Source: Holophagales bacterium
Lineage (GTDB): Bacteria > Acidobacteriota > Holophagae > Holophagales > Holophagaceae
Length of the DNA: 8,858 nucleotides
Reading direction: 5' to 3'
NCBI GenBank assembly: GCA_031256155.1
Contig: JAIRRD010000258.1
Coordinates: forward strand, 1-8,858
In this document: piece after piece, positions 1-7,667 of the stretch
Layout: every line of letters starts with the position of its first letter
Numbering within the stretch: position 1 is the first letter of the stretch
Program-made: the position numbers and the translations under genes
The notes under the pieces: model-generated
Told to the model about the DNA's origin: nothing
Database searches by the model: none
The model's input: only the letters and a program-made list of their open reading frames with translations

Positions 1-6
1 TTTCAT
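1..6 (-). CDS. Start of an unidentified gene (first two codons only)
   Basis: An ATG on the minus strand at 6-4 followed by AAA is preceded by a near-ideal Shine-Dalgarno, GGAGG at 16-12, with five bases between it and the ATG. This is the best ribosome binding site in the left 280 bases and points to a gene running left out of the window. Only Met-Lys is visible, so no product can be named. The 5' region up to the hairpin at 234 shows no convincing sigma-70 or sigma-54 promoter. Confidence 0.45.
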
Positions 7-233
7 GTGAACCTCCAGTCGCAGGGCTGTCAGATTCGGCGTTAATCCGCACCAATACCGCCTTGAAAAGATTTTTGCATACTTAGGGACTAATCGCAAA
101 ATGCTGAACTTGTCATAAACACGGGCTTTGACCTCCAATTTGCATTATTACACCTCGGTAGCATTTCGGTAGTACGGGTGTTTTTCGCTACCCCACAAAT
201 CGCGCCAACACTAGATTTTTACACAAAAGTTAA

Positions 234-273
234 GCAGTTGCGGTCATTCACATCGTTGAATCCCCGCAACTGC
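234..273 (-). terminator. Hairpin downstream of tRNA-Val, probable terminator
   Basis: The arms GCAGTTGCGG (234-243) and CCGCAACTGC (264-273) form a perfect 10-bp stem. The interior can add a 5-bp ATTCA/TGAAT stem with a six-base loop. It lies 10 bases past the encoded CCA end of the tRNA. On the minus strand it is followed by TTAACTTTTG, a poor but usable T-rich tail. On the plus strand it is followed by CTGTTTTT, so it may work in both directions, although no plus-strand gene ends here. Confidence 0.6.
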
Positions 274-283
274 CTGTTTTTAC

Positions 284-361
284 TGGTGGACGCGATTGGA
301 GTCGAACCAACGACCTCTACCGTGTCAAGGTAGCGCTCTAACCAGACTGAGCTACGCGTCC
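284..361 (-). tRNA. tRNA-Val (anticodon GAC)
   Basis: Read on the minus strand this folds as a complete tRNA. The acceptor stem GGACGCG pairs with CGCGTCC, the D arm holds GCTC..GAGC, the anticodon stem is CTACC/GGTAG around the loop TTGACAC, and the T arm carries GGTTCGACTCC. The discriminator base is A and the 3' CCA is encoded (286-284). The anticodon is GAC, which reads valine codons GUC and GUU. The gene has its own promoter at 372-399 and a hairpin just downstream. It follows the fliN end by 89 bases and could also receive read-through from the flagellar operon. Confidence 0.96.
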
Positions 362-371
362 AACAAAGCTG

Positions 372-399
372 ATTTTATCAAATTGTTTGCGAGTGTCCA
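372..399 (-). promoter_or_regulatory. Sigma-70 type promoter of tRNA-Val
   Basis: On the minus strand the -35 box TGGACA (399-394, five of six consensus bases) is followed by 16 bases and the -10 box TAAAAT (377-372, five of six). A TG one base ahead of the -10 box makes it an extended -10. Transcription would start near 365, just before the mature tRNA 5' end at 361. Placement and quality are what is expected for a stable-RNA gene. Confidence 0.65.
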
Positions 400-422
400 G
401 TAAAATTCACTGTCCATACCAA

Positions 423-444
423 GCTACATTCGTTTGAATGCAAC
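423..444 (-). terminator. Weak hairpin after fliN
   Basis: Seven bases past the fliN stop, the minus strand can form a 9-bp stem, GTTGCATTC with GAATGTAGC, around the loop AAAC. Two of the pairs are G-U. There is no T-run after it, so it is a poor intrinsic terminator. It could be a partial terminator or a 3' end stabiliser. Operon transcripts may read through into the tRNA. Confidence 0.3.
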
Positions 445-450
445 TTAGCA

Positions 451-1383
451 TTAACTCAAATTTTGCAGGCGCTGTGCAGTGCTTTCGATTTCTGTGATGC
501 GGAAAGCAAAGTTGCCGTCAACAACGACAACTTCACCTTTAGCTATTTGTTTGCCATTAACAAGCAAATCGACAGGGGCGTCAGCGGGACGGTTCAATTC
601 CAGGATAGAGCCTGGTGTGAGTTTCAGTACTTCGCCTAAAGGCATTACCGTGTGCCCCATTCTCACAACAACAGGCAATTCGATATCCAAGAGCAGATCT
701 AGATTCCTGGTGTCCACACTGGATTCAGTGCTGATAGAAACTATTTGCTGTGTATGTTGCGAACCGGCCGCTTGAGAGGCGGACTCGGAGGATGATGGCG
801 GTTCATCTGGAATTTCAAGTCCTAACTTGCGCTTGAGTTGTTCGGCCAAAATCGAAGAGGTGAGCAGGTGAATATTGGTTTTAAGAGAATCTTGATTGGT
901 AGCGAGTGGGATATTTAAAAAAGGACCAGGACCAAGGGCAGTTCCTATTGAGGCTGCGTCAAAAGATTCAAATTGTAAGATTTCCAAGCCTGAAATACTC
1001 AGAGTCTCGCCAGCCTGATCAGACAGAGTCTGGTTAGCGCTACCCATGACTTGATTGAATGTTTCAGAAAGTGCGTCTTTGCTATCACCAGCCAAACTGT
1101 CAGATGGGTTCCCATCCCCGCCAAGCATGAGATCAACAAGAATGGTGCTTTCCTTGAGCGGCATACTAAAAAAAATAGCTCCTGTTACGCCCTTGCTGTA
1201 GATTGATTTGACAAAAATGGAATCGGGAGGCAGGTTGCTCGCTATTTCCGCATGATCGTTCATTTCACCAGGTTCGGGTTTTACGGTAAATTCGCGTCCG
1301 GTGAGCATGGAAAATACGGAGACAGTGCTTTCCGCAAAACATTCACCTAATTTTTCCGCAAGATCCTTCATCACTTGTTCCAT
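451..1383 (-). CDS. fliN: Flagellar motor switch protein FliN, FliY-like long form
   Basis: This is a C-ring component of the flagellar switch, on the cytoplasmic face of the motor, and it acts with FliM and FliG in torque and direction switching. The C-terminal SpoA (FliN/FliY) domain spans about residues 228-300 and includes LDIELPVVVRMG and PGSILEL. A typical FliN has 80-140 residues and this one has 310. The extra part (about 1-190) resembles the CheC-like half of FliY, with an ExxN-type motif (E107, N110, then G114) in a helix-like stretch at 103-120. A Ser/Gln-rich linker at 195-225 joins the two halves. The ATG at 1383 lies one base after the fliM stop (TAACATG) and has GAGGAG eight bases ahead, so the two genes are coupled. 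FliY is the alternative name. Whether the CheC-like half has CheY-P phosphatase activity cannot be told from one motif. Confidence 0.9.
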   Translation of the reverse strand: MEQVMKDLAEKLGECFAESTVSVFSMLTGREFTVKPEPGEMNDHAEIASNLPPDSIFVKSIYSKGVTGAIFFSMPLKESTILVDLMLGGDGNPSDSLAGDSKDALSETFNQVMGSANQTLSDQAGETLSISGLEILQFESFDAASIGTALGPGPFLNIPLATNQDSLKTNIHLLTSSILAEQLKRKLGLEIPDEPPSSSESASQAAGSQHTQQIVSISTESSVDTRNLDLLLDIELPVVVRMGHTVMPLGEVLKLTPGSILELNRPADAPVDLLVNGKQIAKGEVVVVDGNFAFRITEIESTAQRLQNLS

Positions 1384-1384
1384 G

Positions 1385-2392
1385 TTATGACTCCTCTGTG
1401 GTGGAAGTTATTTGGAACACTCGCTTTTGATTGTTATTCAAAGCCACATAGCCTTTCATTCTTGGGATTTCATCAATTGTGAGATCCAGTGGTGCGTCAT
1501 ATCTTTTTGCCAGTTGTATGATATCCCCTGCCTGAAGGTTCAACACATCAGCCAAGCGCAACACAGTACCGCGTATTTCAGCGGAAACAGCCATTTTGCA
1601 CCGCTTTATGCTTTCAACCAGAAGTTTGGCTTCTTCAAAGGTAGCGCTCTTTTTGTAACCCGTAAACATTTCTTGATCAAACTTATTGGCAACAGGCTCA
1701 AGAATGATACTTGGGACAGCCAAATTGATCATACCTGTAACAGTAGCCATTTTTACTTCAAAGACAATTAAAATGACAACTTCGTTTGGCGCGACGATTT
1801 GAATCAACTGAGGCGATGTTTCTCTGGCCTGTACTTTGAAATCCAGGTCTATGATGCCTTTCCATGCATCTTTTAGATCGTCCAAAGCGAGTTTAAGTAC
1901 GCCGTCAAAAATGGATTGCTCAATGTCAGTCATTGTGCGCATGTGCTTGACGGGTTCACCGGGGCCCCCCAACATCTTATCTATTATGGGAAATACCAAC
2001 TGAGGGTTGATTTCCATAGCTATAGCACCCTCAAGAGGTCTGAGCGAAATTGCGTTAAAACATGTTGGGTCTGGCACTGATAACAGAAACTCCTGATAGC
2101 TCAACTGCTCAACGCTTATCAGATTTACTTCTGTAATGAATCTCAAATATGCTGATAGACTGGAGCTGAAATTGCGCGCAAAGCGATCGTGCATGAAGTG
2201 CAGGGATCTCATTTGCTCTCTGCTTACGCGATCAGGTCTGCGGAAGTTGTAAAGGCTTACCTTTTTCTGTGGGACCGCTTTTTTAGGTTTGGCCGATGCC
2301 TTTTCAGGGCCGGAAGATGGCGGCTCCTTGCCGCCCTTTGCGTGCGACTTGAGCAGGGCATCTACTTCTTCCTGGCTCAGAATTTTTGCCAT
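1385..2392 (-). CDS. fliM: Flagellar motor switch protein FliM
   Basis: FliM is the C-ring protein that binds phosphorylated CheY and passes the signal to FliG, changing the direction of rotation. The N-terminal peptide LSQEEVDALL (residues 5-14) is the family's CheY-P binding segment. It is followed by a Lys/Pro-rich linker (17-45), a middle CheC-like domain (about 46-235) with the FliG-contacting GGPG loop at 142-145, and a C-terminal SpoA domain (about 260-330) that pairs with FliN. The length of 335 residues is normal. The start lies 9 bases after the fliA stop. The best Shine-Dalgarno, GGGAGG (2410-2405), overlaps the end of fliA and sits 12 bases from the ATG, a long spacing that may lower the initiation rate. 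fliN follows after one base. Confidence 0.97.
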   Translation of the reverse strand: MAKILSQEEVDALLKSHAKGGKEPPSSGPEKASAKPKKAVPQKKVSLYNFRRPDRVSREQMRSLHFMHDRFARNFSSSLSAYLRFITEVNLISVEQLSYQEFLLSVPDPTCFNAISLRPLEGAIAMEINPQLVFPIIDKMLGGPGEPVKHMRTMTDIEQSIFDGVLKLALDDLKDAWKGIIDLDFKVQARETSPQLIQIVAPNEVVILIVFEVKMATVTGMINLAVPSIILEPVANKFDQEMFTGYKKSATFEEAKLLVESIKRCKMAVSAEIRGTVLRLADVLNLQAGDIIQLAKRYDAPLDLTIDEIPRMKGYVALNNNQKRVFQITSTTEES

Positions 2393-2401
2393 AGCGTGCG
2401 A

Positions 2402-3361
2402 CTACCTCCCGTTGACCATATTGCTTCGGAGTTTACCCCTTAGGCGAAGCATAGCCTTTGTATGTAATTGTGACACTCTGCTTTCTGTGATGTTGATAAG
2501 AGTTCCGATTTCTTTCATGGTCAGTTCGTCAAAATAATAGAGTTGCACGACTAAGCGCTCTTTTGTAGGAAGTAATTTTATAGATTCCTTTAAAATTTCC
2601 CGAATTTCCCTTTCGTGCAATTTTATGGACGGGTCTTCTGCATCGGGATCAGGAATAAAAGATACAATGTCATCGCCGTTTTGGGTCTCTGAGTCCGTGA
2701 AAAGCCCCAGTGTTATTCCTTTTAGCTCATCAAGGGATTTATGGAGTTCATCCAGATGGATGTTGAGAAATGTAGCGACTTCTTCATCTGTGGCCGCTCT
2801 GCCATGTTGCTGCTCCAGGAAGTGATAAGCCCCTTCAATATCTTTCTTTTTTCGCCTCAATGCTCGGGGAACCCAGTCCAGGCCCCTCAGGTCATCTAAG
2901 ATAGCGCCCCTAATTCTTTGTTCCGCATAGGTTTTAAATTTTACGTTGCGCTCAGGTTCAAAACGTTCCGCCGCTTCAATAAGTCCCATAATTCCTGAAT
3001 TGATAAGATCGTCAACATCAACATGCGAGGGAACGCGACTTGCAATGCGATAGGCAATGTATTTAACAAGCGGAATGCCTTCCATAATCATGTCATCGCG
3101 GTTTTCTTGTCCGGTGGTTTCGGCAGTATTTAATGTTTCCTGATTGATGTCCAGAGTCTCTGATTTTGTGTCAAGCCTGCGCTTTGTTGAGCGATAGGCA
3201 GCTTTAGCAGGGCCAATAGCCTGCGAACTCACAACTTTGGCGGCGCAAAGTTGTGAGTTTGCACTGATGGCGTCATAGCTCAACGCAATTTGCTCCTGTT
3301 TTTCGCTACTTTTGGACTTTGTGCGGACAGGAGATTTTTTTTTCCCAAGATTTGATGCCAT
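2402..3361 (-). CDS. fliA: Flagellar sigma factor FliA (sigma-28) with N-terminal extension
   Basis: This is an alternative sigma factor of the sigma-28 class, which directs RNA polymerase to late flagellar and chemotaxis promoters and is normally held by the anti-sigma factor FlgM until the hook is finished. Region 2 is at about 95-165 (DVDDLINSGIMGLIEA, then KFKTYAEQRIRGAILDDLR and DWVPR), region 3 at about 168-220, and the region 4 helix-turn-helix at about 262-312 (LPTKERLVVQLYYFDELTMKEIG, then SRVSQLHTKA). The family is usually 230-260 residues; this protein has 319 because about 90 basic, Ser/Thr-rich residues precede region 2. The start at 3361 is chosen because it is two bases after the flhG stop. 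Met-91 and Met-93 would give a family-sized protein but have no clear Shine-Dalgarno. A strong hairpin lies inside the extension. Confidence 0.93.
   Translation of the reverse strand: MASNLGKKKSPVRTKSKSSEKQEQIALSYDAISANSQLCAAKVVSSQAIGPAKAAYRSTKRRLDTKSETLDINQETLNTAETTGQENRDDMIMEGIPLVKYIAYRIASRVPSHVDVDDLINSGIMGLIEAAERFEPERNVKFKTYAEQRIRGAILDDLRGLDWVPRALRRKKKDIEGAYHFLEQQHGRAATDEEVATFLNIHLDELHKSLDELKGITLGLFTDSETQNGDDIVSFIPDPDAEDPSIKLHEREIREILKESIKLLPTKERLVVQLYYFDELTMKEIGTLINITESRVSQLHTKAMLRLRGKLRSNMVNGR
3222..3263. repeat. Hairpin-forming inverted repeat inside fliA
   Basis: The arms at 3222-3239 and 3246-3263 are 18 bases each, match in reverse complement at 17 positions, and enclose the six-base loop GCGGCG. 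The core CTCACAACTTTG/CAAAGTTGTGAG is perfect. The single mismatch is A-C in the sense (minus) transcript, but a G-U pair in a plus-strand RNA. It encodes residues 33-47 of the FliA extension in frame, about 100 bases after the start codon. No T-run follows on either strand, so it is not an intrinsic terminator. Confidence 0.85.
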
Positions 3362-3363
3362 GC

Positions 3364-4221
3364 CTAAACCTGACTCAACTCCTTCCAGAATGCATTAAAT
3401 CCATCTTTTTTCAGAGAAATTTTTTCCATCAGTATTTCCGAAATGGCTTGAAATGCTTTTGCAGCTGGACTGTCGGGGAAGAGGTCAACAACGCCCTGCT
3501 GTTGCCTGACAGCCTGCAGGAGATGATTATCTGAGGGTATCAGGCCGAGGCTATTTATGTTTTTGCTCAAATAGTGCTGGGCTGCCGCTTGTATCTGGTC
3601 AAGTGTTTCTTCCGCTTCTTCCCTGTTTAATGCGTTGTTGATCAGTAGCCAGATTGGTTTGGTCTGGTCTATTGAATGAAGCACTTTGACCATAGCAAAT
3701 GCGTCCACCATTGAAGTTGGCTCTGGAGTACTAACCAGAATTATTTCCTGAGCCGCGACCAAGAGCTTGATGACAGAGTTGTGAATACCGGCCGCAGTAT
3801 CAATTAACAGCCAGTCAGTGTTTCCAGCGATACGCTGCAGGCCTTGGATCAATCTGAGTTCTGCAGATGTGTCCAGTTTGGTAAATTCCTGAATACCGCT
3901 GGAGGAGGGAATCAGGCGGATACCATGCGGGCCTTCCAGTATGATTTCTTCAAGAACCCGCTCGCCCCGCAGAACGTGCTCCAAAGTGTGTTTTGGAGAT
4001 AACCCTAAAAGAATATCTATGTTAGCCAAGCCAAAATCAGCGTCCAGTACCACAACCCGCTGTTCCGCCTTTGCAAGTGAGGTAGCAAGACCGGCCACCA
4101 CATTGGTTTTCCCCACGCCTCCTTTGCCGGAAGTTATGGCTATAACCCTTGAATTAAAGAGCTGATCTTCTTTTTGCTGCTTATTTGAGGACATTTTTGA
4201 TTTAGGTGCCTGTTCTGTCAT
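3364..4221 (-). CDS. flhG: FlhG (FleN/MinD-like) flagellar number regulator ATPase
   Basis: This is a MinD/ParA-family ATPase that limits flagellar number and partners FlhF at the pole. The 285-residue product has the deviant Walker A motif KGGVGKT (33-39), the switch I segment DADFGLANIDI (60-70) and the switch II segment DTAAG (141-145). The N-terminal tail with DQLF (19-22) sits where FlhG proteins carry their FlhF-activating segment. The C-terminal end (about 260-285) could form the amphipathic membrane-targeting helix of the family; that is inferred. The ATG at 4221 overlaps the flhF stop as ATGA and has AGGTG just ahead. The frame stays open for 50 more codons into flhF, up to 4371, but that extension is unlike the family and overlaps flhF by 154 bases, so it was not used. 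Confidence 0.95.
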   Translation of the reverse strand: MTEQAPKSKMSSNKQQKEDQLFNSRVIAITSGKGGVGKTNVVAGLATSLAKAEQRVVVLDADFGLANIDILLGLSPKHTLEHVLRGERVLEEIILEGPHGIRLIPSSSGIQEFTKLDTSAELRLIQGLQRIAGNTDWLLIDTAAGIHNSVIKLLVAAQEIILVSTPEPTSMVDAFAMVKVLHSIDQTKPIWLLINNALNREEAEETLDQIQAAAQHYLSKNINSLGLIPSDNHLLQAVRQQQGVVDLFPDSPAAKAFQAISEILMEKISLKKDGFNAFWKELSQV

Positions 4222-5543
4222 GAAAGCACCTGTGCTGGGGGAAGTATCAAATCGGCGATTCTGCGGCTGGTCGCAAGCTCCAAGTCCTGCGGAACTTCCT
4301 GGCCCGTTCCTAGATAACTGATGGGACGCTTGACGCGAACCAAAGTTGAGAGAATCGGTCCATACGTGCAAGTTTCATCCAATTTTGTGAATATCAAACG
4401 GCTAGGGCGCAATTTTTCAAATCGTTGCGCTACTTCCGCGAGGTCCCGTGGTTTTGCTGTTGCGGGTAAAACCAAGTGGGTCTCCACAAGCGGAAGCTCT
4501 TCCAGCAAGGTCCCAAGTTTCTCCAGCCGTTCAGTGTCATGCAGCTGATATCCTGGAGTATCAATCAGAATCAGAGAGCGATCCCGATAAAAGTGCAATG
4601 CGTTTTTCAGATCCTCTGCTGTAATGATTACGTGAATTGGGACTTGAAGAACCTGGGCATATTGCTGAAGCTGGTCAACACCGCCCGCACGTAGAGTATC
4701 CAGTGTCAGTAGTGCCACTTTTTGCTTCAGGTTCAGCTTTGCGTAAGCAGCTAACTTGGCTATAGTAGTGGTTTTGCCAACACCTGTGGGGCCTACCAGA
4801 GCCGCTACCTGAACTTTATTCGGGTCTAGCTGGATAGGAGCGGCCACGGGGATAAAGTCAGCGATGACACGGCGCATGAACAGATGAGCTTTGTCGTGTT
4901 CAACATTATCTTCGCCGCCGTGCTCAACCAGAGCGCGCTGAGTGTATTCACACAGTCTGACTGCAATCATTGGGTCAAGGTCATTAGCCGCTAGATCACC
5001 GTACAATCTCAACAGCGAAGGTGGTAGCTGATGGGTCAAAGATGGCATTCCGTGTCTTTGGATGCGGTTGAGCATGGACTTGAGCTGGTCAAGCTCAGTG
5101 AGAATCGAACTGTTACGTGTTTCATGCTCTTTAAGGGCTTCAACAGCTCCTCTGATTTCTAGGAGTTCACGGCGGATTGGCTGTAAATCCATTGATGGCT
5201 CTGGAGCAGTTTGTTTTTCCGCAAATTTAGGAACCGGATCGCTTTTGGGCTGCGTCTTGTTAGTTTTGGGCTGCGCTGTCGGCAGAGGCATCGGCGCGTC
5301 AGTTTTTGCACGCGAAGCAAGAGGCGGGCGAAGGCCGTATGTCATATCAGCTTTTGTCGGCGCGACAGGTACATTCGCTTCGTCAATGGCGGCTGTAACT
5401 TCCATTACTGTTTCTTCGCTTCCGTTCACATTGGTACGCGTACGTTTACGAGTAGAGAGTATGAAGGCATCCTCACCCATTTCCTGCTTGATTATTGCCA
5501 GCGCTTCCTGCATGGTGGGCGCTTCGAATGTCTTTACCAGCAT
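4218..5543 (-). CDS. flhF: Flagellar biosynthesis SRP-type GTPase FlhF
   Basis: FlhF is an SRP/FtsY-class GTPase that recruits the first flagellar components to the cell pole and sets the assembly site. The 441-residue protein has a short N-terminal B domain (about 1-55, MLVKTFEAPTMQEALAIIKQ), a Pro/Lys/Thr-rich low-complexity linker (58-118), a helical N domain (120-235) and the G domain (from about 243). The P-loop GPTGVGKT is at 251-258, DTLRAGGVDQL at 282-292, DTPG at 328-331 and TKLDE at 386-390. The DTYR-type motif reads DTLR, a mild change. The start at 5543 follows the flhA stop by 10 bases, and its GAGGAG Shine-Dalgarno overlaps that stop. The stop shares ATGA with flhG, its partner ATPase, consistent with the two being made together. 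Confidence 0.97.
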   Translation of the reverse strand: MLVKTFEAPTMQEALAIIKQEMGEDAFILSTRKRTRTNVNGSEETVMEVTAAIDEANVPVAPTKADMTYGLRPPLASRAKTDAPMPLPTAQPKTNKTQPKSDPVPKFAEKQTAPEPSMDLQPIRRELLEIRGAVEALKEHETRNSSILTELDQLKSMLNRIQRHGMPSLTHQLPPSLLRLYGDLAANDLDPMIAVRLCEYTQRALVEHGGEDNVEHDKAHLFMRRVIADFIPVAAPIQLDPNKVQVAALVGPTGVGKTTTIAKLAAYAKLNLKQKVALLTLDTLRAGGVDQLQQYAQVLQVPIHVIITAEDLKNALHFYRDRSLILIDTPGYQLHDTERLEKLGTLLEELPLVETHLVLPATAKPRDLAEVAQRFEKLRPSRLIFTKLDETCTYGPILSTLVRVKRPISYLGTGQEVPQDLELATSRRIADLILPPAQVLS

Positions 5544-5553
5544 CGCTCACTCC

Positions 5554-7644
5554 TCATGCAACTGTCCCCAGACTCACAACACGCACATCAAGGGGTATTT
5601 CCGAGTGGCTCAGAACTACCAAGTGAGGCATAGCTCTCTCCAAGATGCGGCGCAAATGCGGCCTTACAATCGGGTTTGTAAGCAGTACGGGCTGAGCGCC
5701 AGGCAGTAAATCAGTGATACTATTTGTTATTCGCGTTAATAGTTCTTGTATTCTATTTGGGTCTATTGCCAGGAAACTGCCCCTGTCCGACGTTTCAATA
5801 CCTTGCTGTATGCTCTGTTCAATAGATGGATCCAGCACCAGCACCCCGAGTTCATTGACCTCTGAAAGATGAGGTGTGGTTATTGCGCGCCCAAGATGTT
5901 GCCTGACAAACTCTGTGAGCATAACAGGGTCACGTGTAATAGTGATCACATCCGCCATAGCTTCCAGAATCTTGGCGAGATCGCGTATAGAAACACGCTC
6001 TTTCAGTAAATTCTGAAGAACCTTTTGTAGAATACCGACCTGAACAACATTGGGTACCAACTCATCAACAAATTTGGGAGCAATTTCTTTGAGATTGTCC
6101 AACAATCCTTGAATCTCCTGACGCCCCAATAATTCCGGTGCACGCTGCTTGAGCAATTCAGAAATATGAGTTGTCATAACTGTAGGCCCGTCAACCACCG
6201 TATAACCGGATAATTGTGCCCTGTCCTTTTGAGCCTCTTGAATCCAGAAAGCTGGCAGGCCAAATGCCGGTTCCGTAGTAGCTACCCCATGCAAATGTTC
6301 CGTTGCCGTTCCAGGATTCATAGCCAGATACTGACCGGGCACCAGATCTCCGCGTCCCGCTTCCTCGCCGCGCATCAAAAGGCGGTAAGAATTTGCTGGC
6401 AGTTGCAGATTATCCCTTATGCGAATAGGTGGAACAACAATACCCAGCTCTTGTGCTATCTGGCGGCGCACTGATTTAATGCGTTCCAGTACAGTACCGC
6501 CTTGAGCCACGTCCAGCAACGGTATCAAGCCATAACCAACTTCTAGTCCCAGTGGGTCAATTTTCAATAAAGATTCGACCTTTTCCGGCCCTTCAGGCTT
6601 GAGTTTTTCCTTGGCTTCAGCAATACTGTCTTCTTTTGCTTTTTTTATAGCGAATCTTGATGTAGTGTATGCCATAAGTCCTGATATAGCGGACATAAAC
6701 CAAAAAGGCATTAATGGCATACCAGGGATAATACCAAACAGGAAGAGAGCGCTGGAAGCTATATAGAGCGGGCGCGCATCTTTTGAGAACTGATTTATAA
6801 CATCAGAACCCATATTGTTGGACTTGCTGCCACTTCTTGTAGTGAGAATAGCGCCGCCCACACTGATCAAAAGACTGGGAATTGCAGTAACAAGTCCATC
6901 GCCAACAGTCAGCAGGGTGAAAGTCTCCATTGCTCGTATGACTTCCATGTCGTATTTCAAAATACCAATGGCTATACCGGCTACAATATTCACGCCCAGA
7001 ATTAAAAAAGAAGCTATGGCATCCCGCTGTGTGAATTTAACCGCACCATCCATCGCCCCATAAAAGTTTGTTTCCTCCTGCAATTCCAATCTGCGTCGCC
7101 TGGCTTCGGTCTCATCTATATAGCCAGCGTTGAGGTCGGCATCAATAGCCATCTGTTTGCCTGGCATAGCATCTAGAGTGAAACGTGCCGTCACTTCAGC
7201 AATGCGTCCAGCGCCATGATTTATAACCAGAAATTGAATGGCTAATAATATGAGAAAAACAACTAATCCTATGACATAACTGCCGCCAACAACAAATTGG
7301 CCAAAAGCTCTAACCATATGACCAGCTGCCTCAACACCCTGTTCACCACCGTATAAAAGGATTCTTCTTGTAGTGGCAACATTAACCGCCAACCTAAAAA
7401 GTGTAATTATCAACAGAATTGATGGATAAGTATTGAATTCCTGGGGCTTGTTTACATACATGCCCAACATCAAAATCAATAAAGAAACAGTAACATTAAT
7501 AACAATTAATAAATCTATACCTATTGCCGGTAGCGGGAGTATCAAGACCACCATAGCCAGCAAGACAAAAACAGGTACAGCTAGGTCAACTCGTCGCCCC
7601 AGGCGGGAAATATAAGGCAATAATCTATCCAATAGAGTCAGCAT
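5554..7644 (-). CDS. flhA: Flagellar export gate protein FlhA
   Basis: FlhA is the large membrane subunit of the flagellar type III export gate, which couples proton flow to export and docks substrates and chaperones on a cytoplasmic ring. From the start chosen here it has 696 residues, typical for the family. The N-terminal half has several membrane segments (about 20-40, 43-63, 75-95, 118-140, 208-228, 245-268, 293-327) around the conserved cytoplasmic FHIPEP loop (about 144-185, with RFTLDAMPGKQMAIDADLNAG). The soluble C domain covers about 355-696. The frame is open upstream to an ATG at 7842, but the ATG at 7644 gives the family length, and the sigma-54-type promoter at 7668-7684 lies inside the longer readings. 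The ribosome binding site is only a weak GGTG. flhF follows after 10 bases. Confidence 0.96.
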   Translation of the reverse strand: MLTLLDRLLPYISRLGRRVDLAVPVFVLLAMVVLILPLPAIGIDLLIVINVTVSLLILMLGMYVNKPQEFNTYPSILLIITLFRLAVNVATTRRILLYGGEQGVEAAGHMVRAFGQFVVGGSYVIGLVVFLILLAIQFLVINHGAGRIAEVTARFTLDAMPGKQMAIDADLNAGYIDETEARRRRLELQEETNFYGAMDGAVKFTQRDAIASFLILGVNIVAGIAIGILKYDMEVIRAMETFTLLTVGDGLVTAIPSLLISVGGAILTTRSGSKSNNMGSDVINQFSKDARPLYIASSALFLFGIIPGMPLMPFWFMSAISGLMAYTTSRFAIKKAKEDSIAEAKEKLKPEGPEKVESLLKIDPLGLEVGYGLIPLLDVAQGGTVLERIKSVRRQIAQELGIVVPPIRIRDNLQLPANSYRLLMRGEEAGRGDLVPGQYLAMNPGTATEHLHGVATTEPAFGLPAFWIQEAQKDRAQLSGYTVVDGPTVMTTHISELLKQRAPELLGRQEIQGLLDNLKEIAPKFVDELVPNVVQVGILQKVLQNLLKERVSIRDLAKILEAMADVITITRDPVMLTEFVRQHLGRAITTPHLSEVNELGVLVLDPSIEQSIQQGIETSDRGSFLAIDPNRIQELLTRITNSITDLLPGAQPVLLTNPIVRPHLRRILERAMPHLVVLSHSEIPLDVRVVSLGTVA

Positions 7645-7667
7645 GTTGACACCAAGCCCACTACAGG

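Noticed and set aside
84..116. Minus-strand short leader peptide or sigma-70 promoter candidates ahead of the gene at position 6
   Set aside because: The boxes found match only four of six bases and the short open frames are chance-sized.
150..185. Plus-strand hairpin ACACC..GGGTGT followed by five T, near the left edge
   Set aside because: The stem is short and interrupted, and no plus-strand gene ends there; it is in the leader of the gene starting at position 6.
284..361. tRNA-Val as an integration (attachment) site
   Set aside because: No integrase, no repeated tRNA 3' end and no foreign-looking genes are visible on either side.
1412..1771. Plus-strand open frame of 119 residues inside fliM
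   Set aside because: It is a shadow frame opposite a clearly conserved gene, with no ribosome binding site.
4222..4371. FlhG reading frame extended to an ATG at 4371
   Set aside because: It would overlap flhF by 154 bases. The ATG at 4221 has a Shine-Dalgarno and the ATGA junction, and it matches the family length.
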